Part shown: piece after piece, positions 26,448 through 36,014 of the stretch
How positions within the stretch are numbered: the first letter of the stretch is position 1
How the letters are laid out: each line of letters begins with the position of its first letter
Source of the DNA: Pleodorina starrii
Lineage: Eukaryota > Chlorophyta > Chlorophyceae > Chlamydomonadales > Volvocaceae
Direction of reading: 5' to 3'
Length of the DNA stretch: 64,000 nt
Assembly: GCA_030267565.1 (NCBI GenBank)
Contig: BRXU01000003.1
Coordinates: 744,001 to 808,000, forward strand
Notes under the pieces: generated by a model
What the model saw: the letters and a program-made list of their open reading frames with translations, nothing else
Databases searched by the model: none
What the model was told of the DNA's origin: nothing
Program-made: the position numbers and the translations under genes

Positions 26448-28028
26448 GCTTGCTTGGCGATGCGGTGGCCGAGGCCTCCCATCTGCCCCGGGCGCGTCGC
26501 GACCAGTGAGCACGACCCACGGCGGGTCCACCGACCCCCGGGGTTCAGTGACCCGTGAGTCCACTGATCCGTGGGTTATCCACGTACAGGCCGGAGCCCG
26601 TCGTGAACGATAAAGGAAGTAACAGAAGAAGGCCGTCTCGTGGGTCGGACTGATGGTTCGGTGGATCAGTGGACCCATGGGTCCACTGACCCATGGGTCG
26701 GCAGCGGACCCACCGATCCACACGATGACGCTGCCCCAGAGATCCGACCAGGTGGCCTCGTTGGCGATGGCGCCTCCAGGAAGGGGCGTGGCGATGACAC
26801 GGAACTGGGTTCGGAGGCCCCGGAGCACCTCCGCCTCGGCGGCGGCTGGGAGGGGCGTGGTGGGGATGTGTGGGGCAGGGAGGCCAGCACGCAGCGGGGG
26901 ATGGGACTGGTGGTGAGGGCGCGGGTGGTGATGGTTGGCAGACGTTTCGGACATACAAGGAAGTCGCAGAACCAGGAAAAGGGCCGTTTCGTGGCCGTGC
27001 AGTTTACAAGGGCGCCGAGCGGAGTGCCCCAAGGCCCCAGCGCTCAAGGTTAAGCTTTCGGGGCAGCGGCCTGCCCGGGCCCCCCTCTCAGCTCAAGCTC
27101 CGGGCAGGTCGAGAGTGGGTTCCACTGGGTTACGCGCCCTGATCCCGACAGTGCTGATCGACACCATTGGCAGGTGAAACGGCAGGCCCGGCGAGCCGCC
27201 AGGGTTGGTACGGTATTGTCGCGGAATCCACAAGGGTTGCTCATGTACTTAGGAACATCTTCCGAGCCTCGGAAAGGGATGTGTCGGCGATACCGGTAGC
27301 GGCGATAGCGGCATGGGAGGGATTGCAGCTTAGAAGACGGAATCACTCCGTGCACAGAGCACAGGGAATGCGACAGCCGCAGCAGGCAGGCAGCTGCTTC
27401 CATCCGTATGGGGTACGACACGAAGGGTACGACACGCAGTACTGACCTCGGTCCTCCTTTGTCAGCTGGTCCAGCGACGTCACCTTCCGCATGCCGCAAA
27501 TCACTTTGGGAAGGTCCACAGCAAACCAACCGAGCCGCGAGCCCACGATTTTGGCGACGGCGTAGTTGAGGGCATGGTCATCCCCAATGAAGGTTAGCGA
27601 CACGCGCTTCAGGGAGTCGACCACCAGTCGGGCAGCTCCAACCTGTCAACAATTTTAGCGGCGCGACCAGGTCGGGTGTCCAGGAGCGTCAGCTTGACGC
27701 CCGCTCCAGCGGCGGGAATGTATGCTTCCTGCAGCGAGCGGCATGGCCGTACCTTGCGCGTGCTTGCAGCGAAGCGATGCATTCCTTCGCGCGACTTCTC
27801 CGCAACCAGCTCCTTATCCACGTCCGGGACAGTCGACGTTGACGCGACTGGCTCCGCAGGCGCGTCGCTCGCAGCGCGTGGCAACGGCGGCCGAGCCGAA
27901 GCAGGTGCCCGACGCGCAACAGCTCCCGAAGTAACGAATGGTGTCACAAGATGAGCGGGAACTGGGCATAACATTGCATTTCTCATGGGGAGACGCCCAG
28001 CTTGGGCCTCAAACGTCGTGCTGCGCAT
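25279..28028 (-). CDS. SKL2: Shikimate-kinase-like protein (SKL2 type), probably inactive, chloroplast
   Basis: Six exons close in frame: 28028-27753, 27642-27447, 26845-26714, 26225-26140, 25800-25702 and 25485-25279, giving 331 aa. Residues 1-60 are rich in Arg/Ala/Ser/Pro (transit-peptide-like). The core follows shikimate kinase order: a first strand SLTFIG, helix, LGWFAVD (kinases have LGWxFVD). Then comes RVIATPLPGGAIANEATW, the counterpart of the VVATGGGAV substrate loop, then VIVWID, then ERALFEGKAEVVVRSR in place of the lid and nucleotide region. The P-loop GxxGxGK[ST] is replaced by IGDDHALNYA and has no Lys. SKL1/SKL2 plant paralogues are known chloroplast proteins without shikimate kinase activity. 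A second in-frame ATG exists about 42 bases downstream. The C-terminus (GCRGDWPELQPAGW onward, Ala-rich end) is extra. Confidence 0.8.
25820..26699. repeat. Cluster of four GACCCRYGGGTC palindromes in SKL introns
   Basis: Perfect copies at 25820-25831 and 25871-25882 (intron 4) and at 26672-26683 and 26688-26699 (intron 3). Several broken copies (GACCCGTGAGTC, GATCCGTGGGTT) lie around 26500-26580. Confidence 0.9.
26573..26600 (-). repeat. 27-bp interspersed motif, copy 3
   Basis: Reads GGGTTATCCACGTACAGGCC then GGAGCCCG, differing from copy 2 at one position. It sits in SKL intron 3 next to the palindrome cluster and shares the GAACGATAA flank with copy 2. Confidence 0.85.
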
Positions 28029-29182
28029 TTCGTGACTGTAAGTTCGGGTTTGCGGCTAACCTAAGCTTGTTGAGGATTTTAAATTTAGTCAGGTCAATGA
28101 ATTGCGAATCAGTCACCGATTTAGAGGAATTTATGTCTAGGCTTCTTTGGTCCTTTTTTCAACGCCTCGCCACGAAATGATCGCTAGATATGGAAAGAAT
28201 TGCCGAGATATGTATACTTGCGGTATAAACTCATCCGGCATTGCGTCTACGATCGTCAAATTTCCCGGTCGAAGGGCGCAGCGCAGGTTTCGGAGCGCAG
28301 CAAATCCATGAGTCGCGAAGCGCGTTCGCATGGCATGGCGCCGGCCTTGCAGCCACGCTCGTTCGACTCGCTTAACGCAAAGCTGTCGGCGATTGGTCAG
28401 TGCCACGATTGTCTGCTCTGGAGTACGAGTTAAAACTGCACTACACCCAGGGCCTACAAGCCGTATGGAAATGTGGAGCGTAGCCAGCTTTTAAGACCGG
28501 CTGTGTGCAACAGCCCGGCTTGCGCCTTGCCTGCTCCCGTCTGCACGTGTCCGCCGATGGACTCCGCAGTGGAAGGTTCACACGTGTAACTTAGCAACGC
28601 AATGCCGTACGGTCTCCACGAAGCCGTGACATCCATGAAGCATGTACCGTCCCATACGTACCAGACGCGCGCACTGCTACAAGTGGCATGATAGGGCATG
28701 ATTACCTGTAATTGCCAGCAGCCGGGGCAGGTGCGATAAGGCAGGAAAGCCACTCCGCATGCTGTTGAGGGCCACACAGCGCCGTACCGGCCACGCACAC
28801 AGCACCGTGCTGTCCGTGTAGTGCTGCAGTCATAGTCTTCCCATCACCAGATCTTTACTCTCGAGACCACGTTGATGGCACACAATTGCACGTCCCTGCC
28901 CAAAATGGCGACTGTGAAGATGGCGAAGGATAAGTAGTCGGGTACCGGATTGTTACATTTGCCGAGCACAGGTGGCCGTGACTGTAATTTCGGGCACAGT
29001 CCCCCGTCACCCGCTCAGCACCCCTCCAATCGACATCCTAGAAAGCCGAATCAGGCCGGTTGAGGTACGTGCCTGTCTAACGAAACTCGCGCCCTCGTTA
29101 CCCCACGCAGGGCGCGGCCTATCCACCCTGGGTAAATGCCAAGTTGCTAAGCTGCTTCATCGCTCGGAAGCCCGCCACCCGC
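28029..29182. other. No gene recognised
   Basis: Contains the SKL promoter side and the QCR6 3' end. Open frames are short and unconvincing. Confidence 0.5.
28953..28957 (-). promoter_or_regulatory. TGTAA polyadenylation-type signal for QCR6
   Basis: TGTAA on the minus strand, about 226 bases past the QCR6 stop. Confidence 0.45.
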
Positions 29183-30028
29183 TCATTTAAGGCGAGCAAA
29201 GATCTTTGGGGCAGCCTGCATAAGGAGCGAAGAGAAATTGTTGGAACCCATGGCTTGATGCACACGCGGAGCCCGAAGCGAAGCCAAACCTCAAACTTAC
29301 GCAATGGTCAACGCACTTCCAGAAATCAAAGTACTGTCCGCTGCAGTGAGCTTGCCCCGTGGTGTCGCCCTTGATGCGCTCAGCGCAAGCCTGTTCCGAC
29401 ACACGATTACGCGGCGTGAGGAGTTGCGCATGCCGCAGGCTGATGTACTGTCACCGCAGCTTCCAAATTATCACCTTTAAAAATGCATACCGTCACGGCA
29501 TCTAAACGTGTCAGCGCAACGAGTACCCACCTTGTAGGCCGCCCACTCCTTGACGCAGTGCACCTTGCAGTCCTCCTCAATCTATGGCATTAAGGACGCG
29601 TCGTAATGGCTTGTCAAGAGGAGCTAAACGTGGTATACAGAGGAAGGGCTAGTCACAAGGCGATGATGATTCCACGCGGCGACCAGCACACACACCTGCG
29701 GCTTGGGGTCCTCCTCCGTGTACTCAACCCTGCAGATCAGGCAAAGCCATGCTAGAACTCAGCAAGGCCGTTCAATTTTAACTAGAAGTACATGCCTGGC
29801 AGTGTAACCCACATTTTGCTGGAGGTCCGGTTCAAGGTGCACTTGTTCACGTAACAACGAGGCACGGGGCACAAGCTGTGCGGAAGGCAGCTGGGCAGTG
29901 AAAGAGGATCGTATACGGCACCCGGTCGTTATTGTCGTGCATGTCACGATGTCAGAGTCAAGCCTGAAGCTGGCTCGCTGCGCTCATGCTTACTGCGCAC
30001 TGCTGAGAGGATAGACGTTACTTTGCAT
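29183..30028 (-). CDS. QCR6: Cytochrome bc1 complex hinge protein (complex III subunit 6)
   Basis: Five tiny exons (30028-29994, 29729-29696, 29581-29531, 29390-29301, 29215-29183) join in frame to an 80-aa protein, the usual size of the mature hinge protein. The core reads CKVHCVKEWAAYKACAERIK, then GDTTGQAHCSGQYFDFWKCV and DHCAAPKIFARLK-stop. The HC-x-GQYFDxWxCxDxC signature and paired cysteines (two disulphides) are diagnostic. An acidic stretch EYTEEDPKPQ precedes it. The protein sits on the intermembrane-space side of complex III and helps the cytochrome c1-cytochrome c interaction. The first exon (MQSNVYPLSSA) is the only candidate I found with the needed phase-2 donor; it is less certain than the rest. 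Divergent from the next gene. Confidence 0.88.
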
Positions 30029-30268
30029 ACTGAAAACAATACTAGACCGCTTCACACTCAGCTTTGAACCTTAAGACCCCAAAGACAGCGCCGAAGTTGG
30101 GGGCTTTTTCTCTTCGACCTGCACCTCAGATCATCCAATTTCCATGTGCAGTGTCATAGAAAGGCTCGTGGAGTAGCTTGTGAGCTGGAGTCTTTTCTCA
30201 GCTAGCCCGCTTCTGCAACCAACCTTAACAGCCAAAATTTTGGGCCACGACCTGTTAGACCAGCAACC
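30029..30268. promoter_or_regulatory. Divergent promoter region between QCR6 and the Lys/Ser-rich gene
   Basis: The two start codons face away from each other across 240 bp, so both core promoters must lie here. No convincing TATA box is seen. Confidence 0.55.
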
Positions 30269-33200
30269 ATGGGCAAGAATCAAGGTAGAGTAAATATATG
30301 TTCCCGATCCCAGCCGTGACTAGGTAATAATGGTGCGCCTTGGTCGCTGCAGGCCACAAGGCGATGCAGCGCTCGCGCTACACTGGCGGTGGAGGGGGCG
30401 ACGAAGGCGGAGGAGGTGCAGCTTTTAGCGACGGATTGAAGGATGTCTCGTTCCATACCGCAGAGTGGCACGCAGGTAATGCAGTTAGCGTCGTACTCTC
30501 GCGCTGGAGGGCGTATATCGCACCGACTGGGCAGACGCCGACTCCCGCACCTCCCCGCGCAGCGCCGTGTCCCGTCCGCGGCTAATCGCAGAACGTGATG
30601 GTGCCACGGATTGGTTGCAAAAACGGGATGCCGTTGAAGGATCCCCTCGCATTCTAAGCCTGCTCAAGTTATGGCATGCGCATGCCAACGTGGGTATTCG
30701 CCTTTGGGGGGCCTTTTCTCCAGTCATGTAGCTCGCCCAGAGGATTGCGACTGCACCGATAATGAGTGCCAACACGCTCGACGAGACATGTCGCCGTCAG
30801 ACGCGTGGGGAAGTGCGCTGCACACCGAATCCTCCCGTCCCCTTAACCCGCGTCCTTCCCCTTGGGCCTGTCGTGCAGCCCGGATTGCGGCGCTGCAAGT
30901 GGAGCGAATGCCCTGGGAGGAGTGGCGGCAAAAGCAAAAAGAGGTATGGGCCGTATGGCATCGCATTGGGCTTGCGGTGCGGCAGAGGGCAGGGCATGCC
31001 GTTGACGTCAGGTCGAGTGCAGCCACACTGCTGTGCTTTGTGCGTATCGGTCGGCTCATGCCATGACCCATGAGCAATGCTTCGGCGCTGCAGGGCCCCG
31101 GGTTGTGGGCTTAGAAAGGGTAGGGCCGCTTGCCGTAGTGCACGCGCGTGCGCGCCTCCCGCCTAAAGACGGGTGCCAAGCTGCGCTGTGGCCCCGCCCG
31201 ATGTGGCCCGTGGCTGCGAGCCTGCCTCGGCTCGCCATCTGTGCTAGCAAAGAGGCCTCGCGGCCACGCGGCATGCTCGGGTGGGGGCAACTGTCCGTCT
31301 CACGTTTCCTGTTATGGCGGACGCGTGTGTCTGCGGGAGAGGCCGCAGACACAAGCGTCCGCCATGACAGGAGAAGTGCGACGGACAGTTGCCCGGAAGA
31401 GGCCGCAGCAACCGCTGCCGGGGGAGAGCTACGGGCGACGCACTGCGTCAGCCGTGTCTCGCATCCACACAGCCAGTCCGTGGCTGCGCGTCTCTTCCGG
31501 GGGCAGCTGTCCACGACATGAACACGCCACCATGGCTTCAATGATCCGGGACTCCGGGGCTCTGGCCCCAGGTGTTCCATCCCAGCAGCTTCCGGCAGCC
31601 GCCTCTGCTCCTGGCTCCTGATCAGGCTCTTGCTCCTTGGAGCCCCGGGTCCCGCCTGGCGACCCCCGGGCTCTCACCTTCCCGCCATTTCATTGGGTCC
31701 TTGTCCCAGCAATCATGCTTCGCCGCAGACTTCACATGTCGTGCCGCGCTGCCGCGTCGACACCCTTCAGTAGACGAGACCGCATACGAAACCTAACCAT
31801 GTCGTGTCGCGGCCGTGCGCTCGGTCGGTGCCGTGCCTCTGCGCAGGCTGAGGGCAAGCTCGCGGCGGCTGCGGAGGAGGAGGCGCGGCTCATGCGTAGG
31901 TTTGGGGCGTGGGGAATTGCATGCGGCGGGGGCGCCGTTTGATGCATGGGCGCCGAATGCGCTGTGCACCGGATGGGGCCGAAAGGGATTCGGATTGAGG
32001 GGCGGGCACGGCGGGGCGTGAGGCGATCGAGCATTGCTAGGAGCTGTTAAGGGGAGGCTGGTGAGGGGAGGGCGTTGCGTTTGACTACCGGCCCTTCCGT
32101 AGCTGTGCGCTAAAAGGTCCATCGGTTGCCACCTCTTGCTTACTTTGTTGCTCCGTCCTCCGCTGGGCCCTCCGCTTCGCCCCCCTCCCCGTCGGCCTTT
32201 CCTGGGCCCCGCGCCTGGCCCGCCTCCCTCCATCGCAAGGGGAGTATAGGTCCCAGTTGGACGCGGATCGCGCCAAGCTGCTGGCCCGGGGGCGCAACCA
32301 CGCAGACCTAGCCAAGGAGCTGAAGAAGGAGAAGGATAGCAAGAAGCGTGAGTCGAGGCGAGGGGCGAGAGGCTTGCTCCGGGGTTTGAACGGCGGGAGA
32401 GCTTGGGAAGGGGCAGGACCTCGCGCGGGGGTGATGGCTGGAGGTCAGAAACCCTACGTTGAACCGGTAGGTTGGAAGGAAGGAACCGGTAGGAACTCGT
32501 TTCGGCCCCCCCCCACCGATCCCCGGCGGGTGTCGGGGGGTGGAGGAGGGATGCTGGTGCGCGTGGGAGGGGCAGGGAGCGACGCGACAACGACGCGACA
32601 CACGACGCGGATTGTGTGTGTATGGGGGTGGGAGGTTGGGTGGGAGGAGGAGATGCAAGGGAGTTTGGCCCGAAGCAGCGGCAGTAAGTGCTGCGCTGCA
32701 GCAAGGCCGCAGTATGCCCTGCCTGCGTTCCAGTCTTGCATCGACGCGGCTGGCAGGCCCCGGCTGGCAGGCCGTCCGTGCTTTCGCACTGTGTTGTACG
32801 TGGCCGTGCTGTGCCAACACTGTGTCGATGTGCTTCGCTGCCCGGCCAATTCCTCTCCCCGCAGGCAAGCGGAAGGACGACAAGGCAGAGAAGAAGAGCA
32901 AGAAGTCCAAAAAAGACAGCAAGAGCAAGAAGGTGGGTGCCCGCGCGCAGCTGCAGGGAAGGGAGCTATTCGTTGCGAGTCGCTGTGACGAAAGGGCGCA
33001 TGGAGGATGCGAGAGTTACAATGAGGGACGACCACTAGGTTCCTGCGCTGGCGCATTCTGAGGGAGTAGCAGTGGGTGTCTTCAGCATGGGTTTGGTGAC
33101 GTGGGCCTCGCCTGAGGCAACCCTAGGGCGCCATCCGCGCTGTAGCCCTGAGCTGACGCAGCTGACCGCGGCGGCCTTGTCCGGTCAGGCGGAGCTCTCT

Positions 33201-33511
33201 GGTCGTGCGCCCTCACGGCCCAGTGTCGCCAGCCTGGTTGGAAGGGTGCGGGCCTCCCGCCCACGCGCCTCGGTTCCTCGGAAGCTGCGCCTCGGCGGCA
33301 ACCTCTCCGCCCTTGGCCTCGCCGTCCTTGGCCGCTTGGTTTGTTGCAGAGCAAGAAGAGCAAGAAGAGCAAGCGGCGGAAGACGGACAGCGGCAGCAGC
33401 AGTGACAGCAGCAGCAGCGACAGCGACAGCAGCAGCAGCAGCGACGGCGAGGGCGCAGACGGCGAGGACCCCAACAAGCCCATGCGCCTGTCCGATTGGC
33501 TCAAAATGTGA
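30269..33511 (+). CDS. Conserved Lys/Ser-rich nuclear-type protein (MGKNQxxKAMQR family)
   Basis: Seven exons (30269-30284, 30353-30475, 30879-30943, 31847-31895, 32240-32347, 32865-32932, 33350-33511) give 196 aa. The start MGKNQGHKAMQRSR, the block DVSFHTAEWHAARIAALQ, the WEEWRQKQKE segment and EYRSQLDADRAKLLARGRNH match a plant family whose members begin MGKNQAYKAMQR; I know no assigned function for it. The C-terminal half is a Lys stretch (KKEKDSKKRKRKDDKAEKKS) followed by a Ser/Asp tract and the conserved-looking end NKPMRLSDWLKM. Composition suggests a nuclear RNA- or chromatin-associated protein; this is inference. Intron 3 holds the long hairpin at 31285-31394. Confidence 0.85.
31285..31394. 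ncRNA. Long near-perfect hairpin in intron 3 (small-RNA precursor candidate)
   Basis: Arms 31285-31336 and 31343-31394 pair over 52 positions with only a few mismatches around a 6-base loop (GAGAGG). The base of the stem (GGGCAACTGTCCGTC / GACGGACAGTTGCCC) is perfect. A related third copy of the outer motif (CTCTTCCGGGGGCAGCTGTCC) lies near 31491-31511 and could pair with 31381-31399 instead. Volvocalean miRNA precursors are often long intronic hairpins, but no expression evidence exists here. Confidence 0.5.
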
Positions 33512-36014
33512 AGGAGAGGGCCCTGCGGCCTGGCACCAGGCGGTGACGCGCCAAGGGGTGGGATTTGCTGTTGCGTTGTCGGACATGTTTTTTGAGGCCC
33601 TCAACTTCTGCCGCTGGCGCAAAGCTGCTGATGCTGCGGCCTCGGGGGGTGTCAAACACGGAAAGTAGGTCAGGCGAGAGTGAATGTTGACAGACGGGCG
33701 TTGGCTGGTTGCCGAAACGCAGCGGACGCGGCGAAGCGGCTTCCGTCGCCAGGCGAGTAGTACAGAGGACAATAAACGCATCAACACCACCACGCGAGCC
33801 CTCTTGGCGGTCTGTGCGGATTTCGATTTCTGGTAAGCTTTAAGTGGGGCTGCTGGCGCGAGGGTACACTTTTGCTGACATGAGAGCCCGGAAGGCCCGG
33901 CTGGCACCAGCCGTTCGGGCAGAGGAGTGGACCGATGCATGTGAGCATAGGGAGTGCAGAGTTTGCAAGACTGACCGCATAATGCTGCCCATGGAATTGT
34001 CTTGTTGGTGATGGTGTGCGAAGCATAAGTAGGACGCGGCGCGGGCGGCCGTATCTGTCGGCTGAGTGGTGCAGCGCTCAACGAACCAGCAGCCGCTGGA
34101 CGTGCGTTTGGGTGACGTTGGCCACCTTGACTGCTGGGTCTCCAGATGCTGTTGAAAATCCCCATCCGGTTGGCTGACCGCACACGCAGAAGCACGGAAG
34201 GTGAGCGGCCGGCGCGAAGCCGGCGACGGCGTTGTGGGGGCGGCGGACTAGTGACAGGAGCCTGCGACTGTGGATGTGTGGAATGGTGGCGGGAGGCGCT
34301 TTGGGCCGGCCGGCTCGGCGGCTCTGCTGCCGGAAACGGTAGCGACTTGAAAAGGGCTGGGGCTGTTGTTGAATGGTTGTCAGAGCTGTCAATCGATCCT
34401 CGCCTCCTGGATGTTGATGCGGGCGAGAAAGCGTTGCGGGGTTGAAATGGCGCCAGATGTGGGGCGAGTAGTCGAAACAAGTTGAAACCAGGACGACAAG
34501 CCGAAGCCACAGGCCACCAGAGCACCCAGGCTGCCAACCAATCCGGGCGGAGCTATACCGGTAGTAAACGACTACAGCAGAGGGCAGGAAGCAACCCTTC
34601 ATCCAGGACGATGCTGAGGGTACAGGGTGCCATGTGGTGAAACGGGCAGGACACGCATCCGTTCGGTCCCCTGCCGAAACACCAGAGCCATCAACACGAC
34701 GAGCCGAGGGCCTGGAGCCCATCGTAACCAATGTTACACCATTTAAAAGCCGAGGGCCGGCGAGGTCGAGCATCGTCCGCCGGCAGGGCGTCCAGCACGG
34801 ACCAGCCGACCACCCGAGAACGCGCCGCGTCCGTCGACGCGTGCCTTCTGTAACACGCTCCCCGCAACCACGCTGACAAAATTCCAGCTATTCTGCCCCA
34901 AATATATGTCTCATCGCGCTCCAGATTCAGATGCTGAATGGCGGTACCCGTCACGACTCACGAGCAGTGCTCGTGAGTCGTGACGGCGCAGTCGAGCACA
35001 GCGCAGTCAGTTGTCGGTTTGTCAACGGAAAAAAATGTATTGGGGCCGTAAAACATTTCTGAATGTGTCACATAACAAGAAATTATGTCCAGCCTCGGGG
35101 CAGGCCTTCTACGGAGTCAAGGATTTTAGTCAGACACGTACGGATCTTGCCCCGTGGGTCAACGCAACTCATCGCAGCACCCTATGCAGGAGGGCTAGTA
35201 CCCTTGCGCGATGGCCTTCGCTCTCCTCTACAATCACTGTACCGTGCGGTCATTGCGCCCCGCAGCACTGTCATGTTCTGAAATGGCTTTGTAAGCTTTC
35301 TCTTTCTGCTAATGCAAACGCTCATACCTATACAAACATATTGTTTTGAACTGTAAACATTGACATATAGTCTTCCTTACTTTAGGTACTTGCTACACGG
35401 TACGCTATCTGCTTTCCAGGCAGGGACAGCAGCAAAACTTGAATACCATCTATTGAATTTTAAATATCCAGCATGCTTACGCAAAACAGCTATGAACGCT
35501 GTTGATAGGCAGGAAGTGCGACATGGCGCCTGGTACCCGAGGGTTTAAACATATTGACGCCCTGCCGGGATGCTGAGTCACCATGTAGCGAAGTCTTGTT
35601 ATGCTGCGGAGGCCTGAATGGAGCGGCGAGGAGGACCTGCGCAGCGGGTGGCGACATCCGTCGTGCTTGGGACGCGGCCGGATTGGACTCGGAGCACGCT
35701 GGGCATACCGATTGACACCATTGTGCGAATACACCCTGGTACAGCAGGCGGTGAGATCAGGGGGTTTCCTGGCCCGAGGGCTGGAGGGCGTCCTTGCGGT
35801 GGTTGCCTGTGCTGTGGCGGGTATGTGCACCGGGGTGTACCGTACGACAAACCTCAAACGCGCGGCGTTCACCTTGTGGCCTTGGAACCCGCAACATACA
35901 AACATATCTTGCCTTCACGTTCGTCAATTCCAGGTCGTAGCACACGTCATTTGCCTTTGCCACGGTACCTTTGCTCTCAAGTGCCATGCTGATCATGCCC
36001 CACTCCCACCGCAG
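33512..36014. other. No gene supported
   Basis: Between two plus-strand genes; the missing first kinesin exon(s) must lie here or the gene is 5'-truncated. AATAAA-like sequence occurs near 33771. Long open frames on the minus strand (34078-34773) lack homology that I can see and have no splice partners. Confidence 0.5.
34948..34986. repeat. Perfect 39-base palindrome
   Basis: Two 19-base arms (CCGTCACGACTCACGAGCA and its exact complement) separated by a single G. It stands alone in intergenic DNA upstream of the kinesin. Confidence 0.95.

Noticed and set aside
27643..27752. Coding continuation EAYIPAAGAGVKLTLL between the first two SKL exons
   Set aside because: The frame is open but reads into a stop soon after. 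Treating this 110-base stretch as an intron (donor GTACGG, acceptor GACAG) restores the conserved reading frame on both sides.
33185..34537. 450-codon open frame on the minus strand
   Set aside because: Overlaps the last exon of the Lys/Ser-rich gene antisense and has no domain-like segments.
34078..34773. 231-codon minus-strand frame upstream of the kinesin
   Set aside because: No motif, no splice partners, composition like surrounding non-coding DNA.
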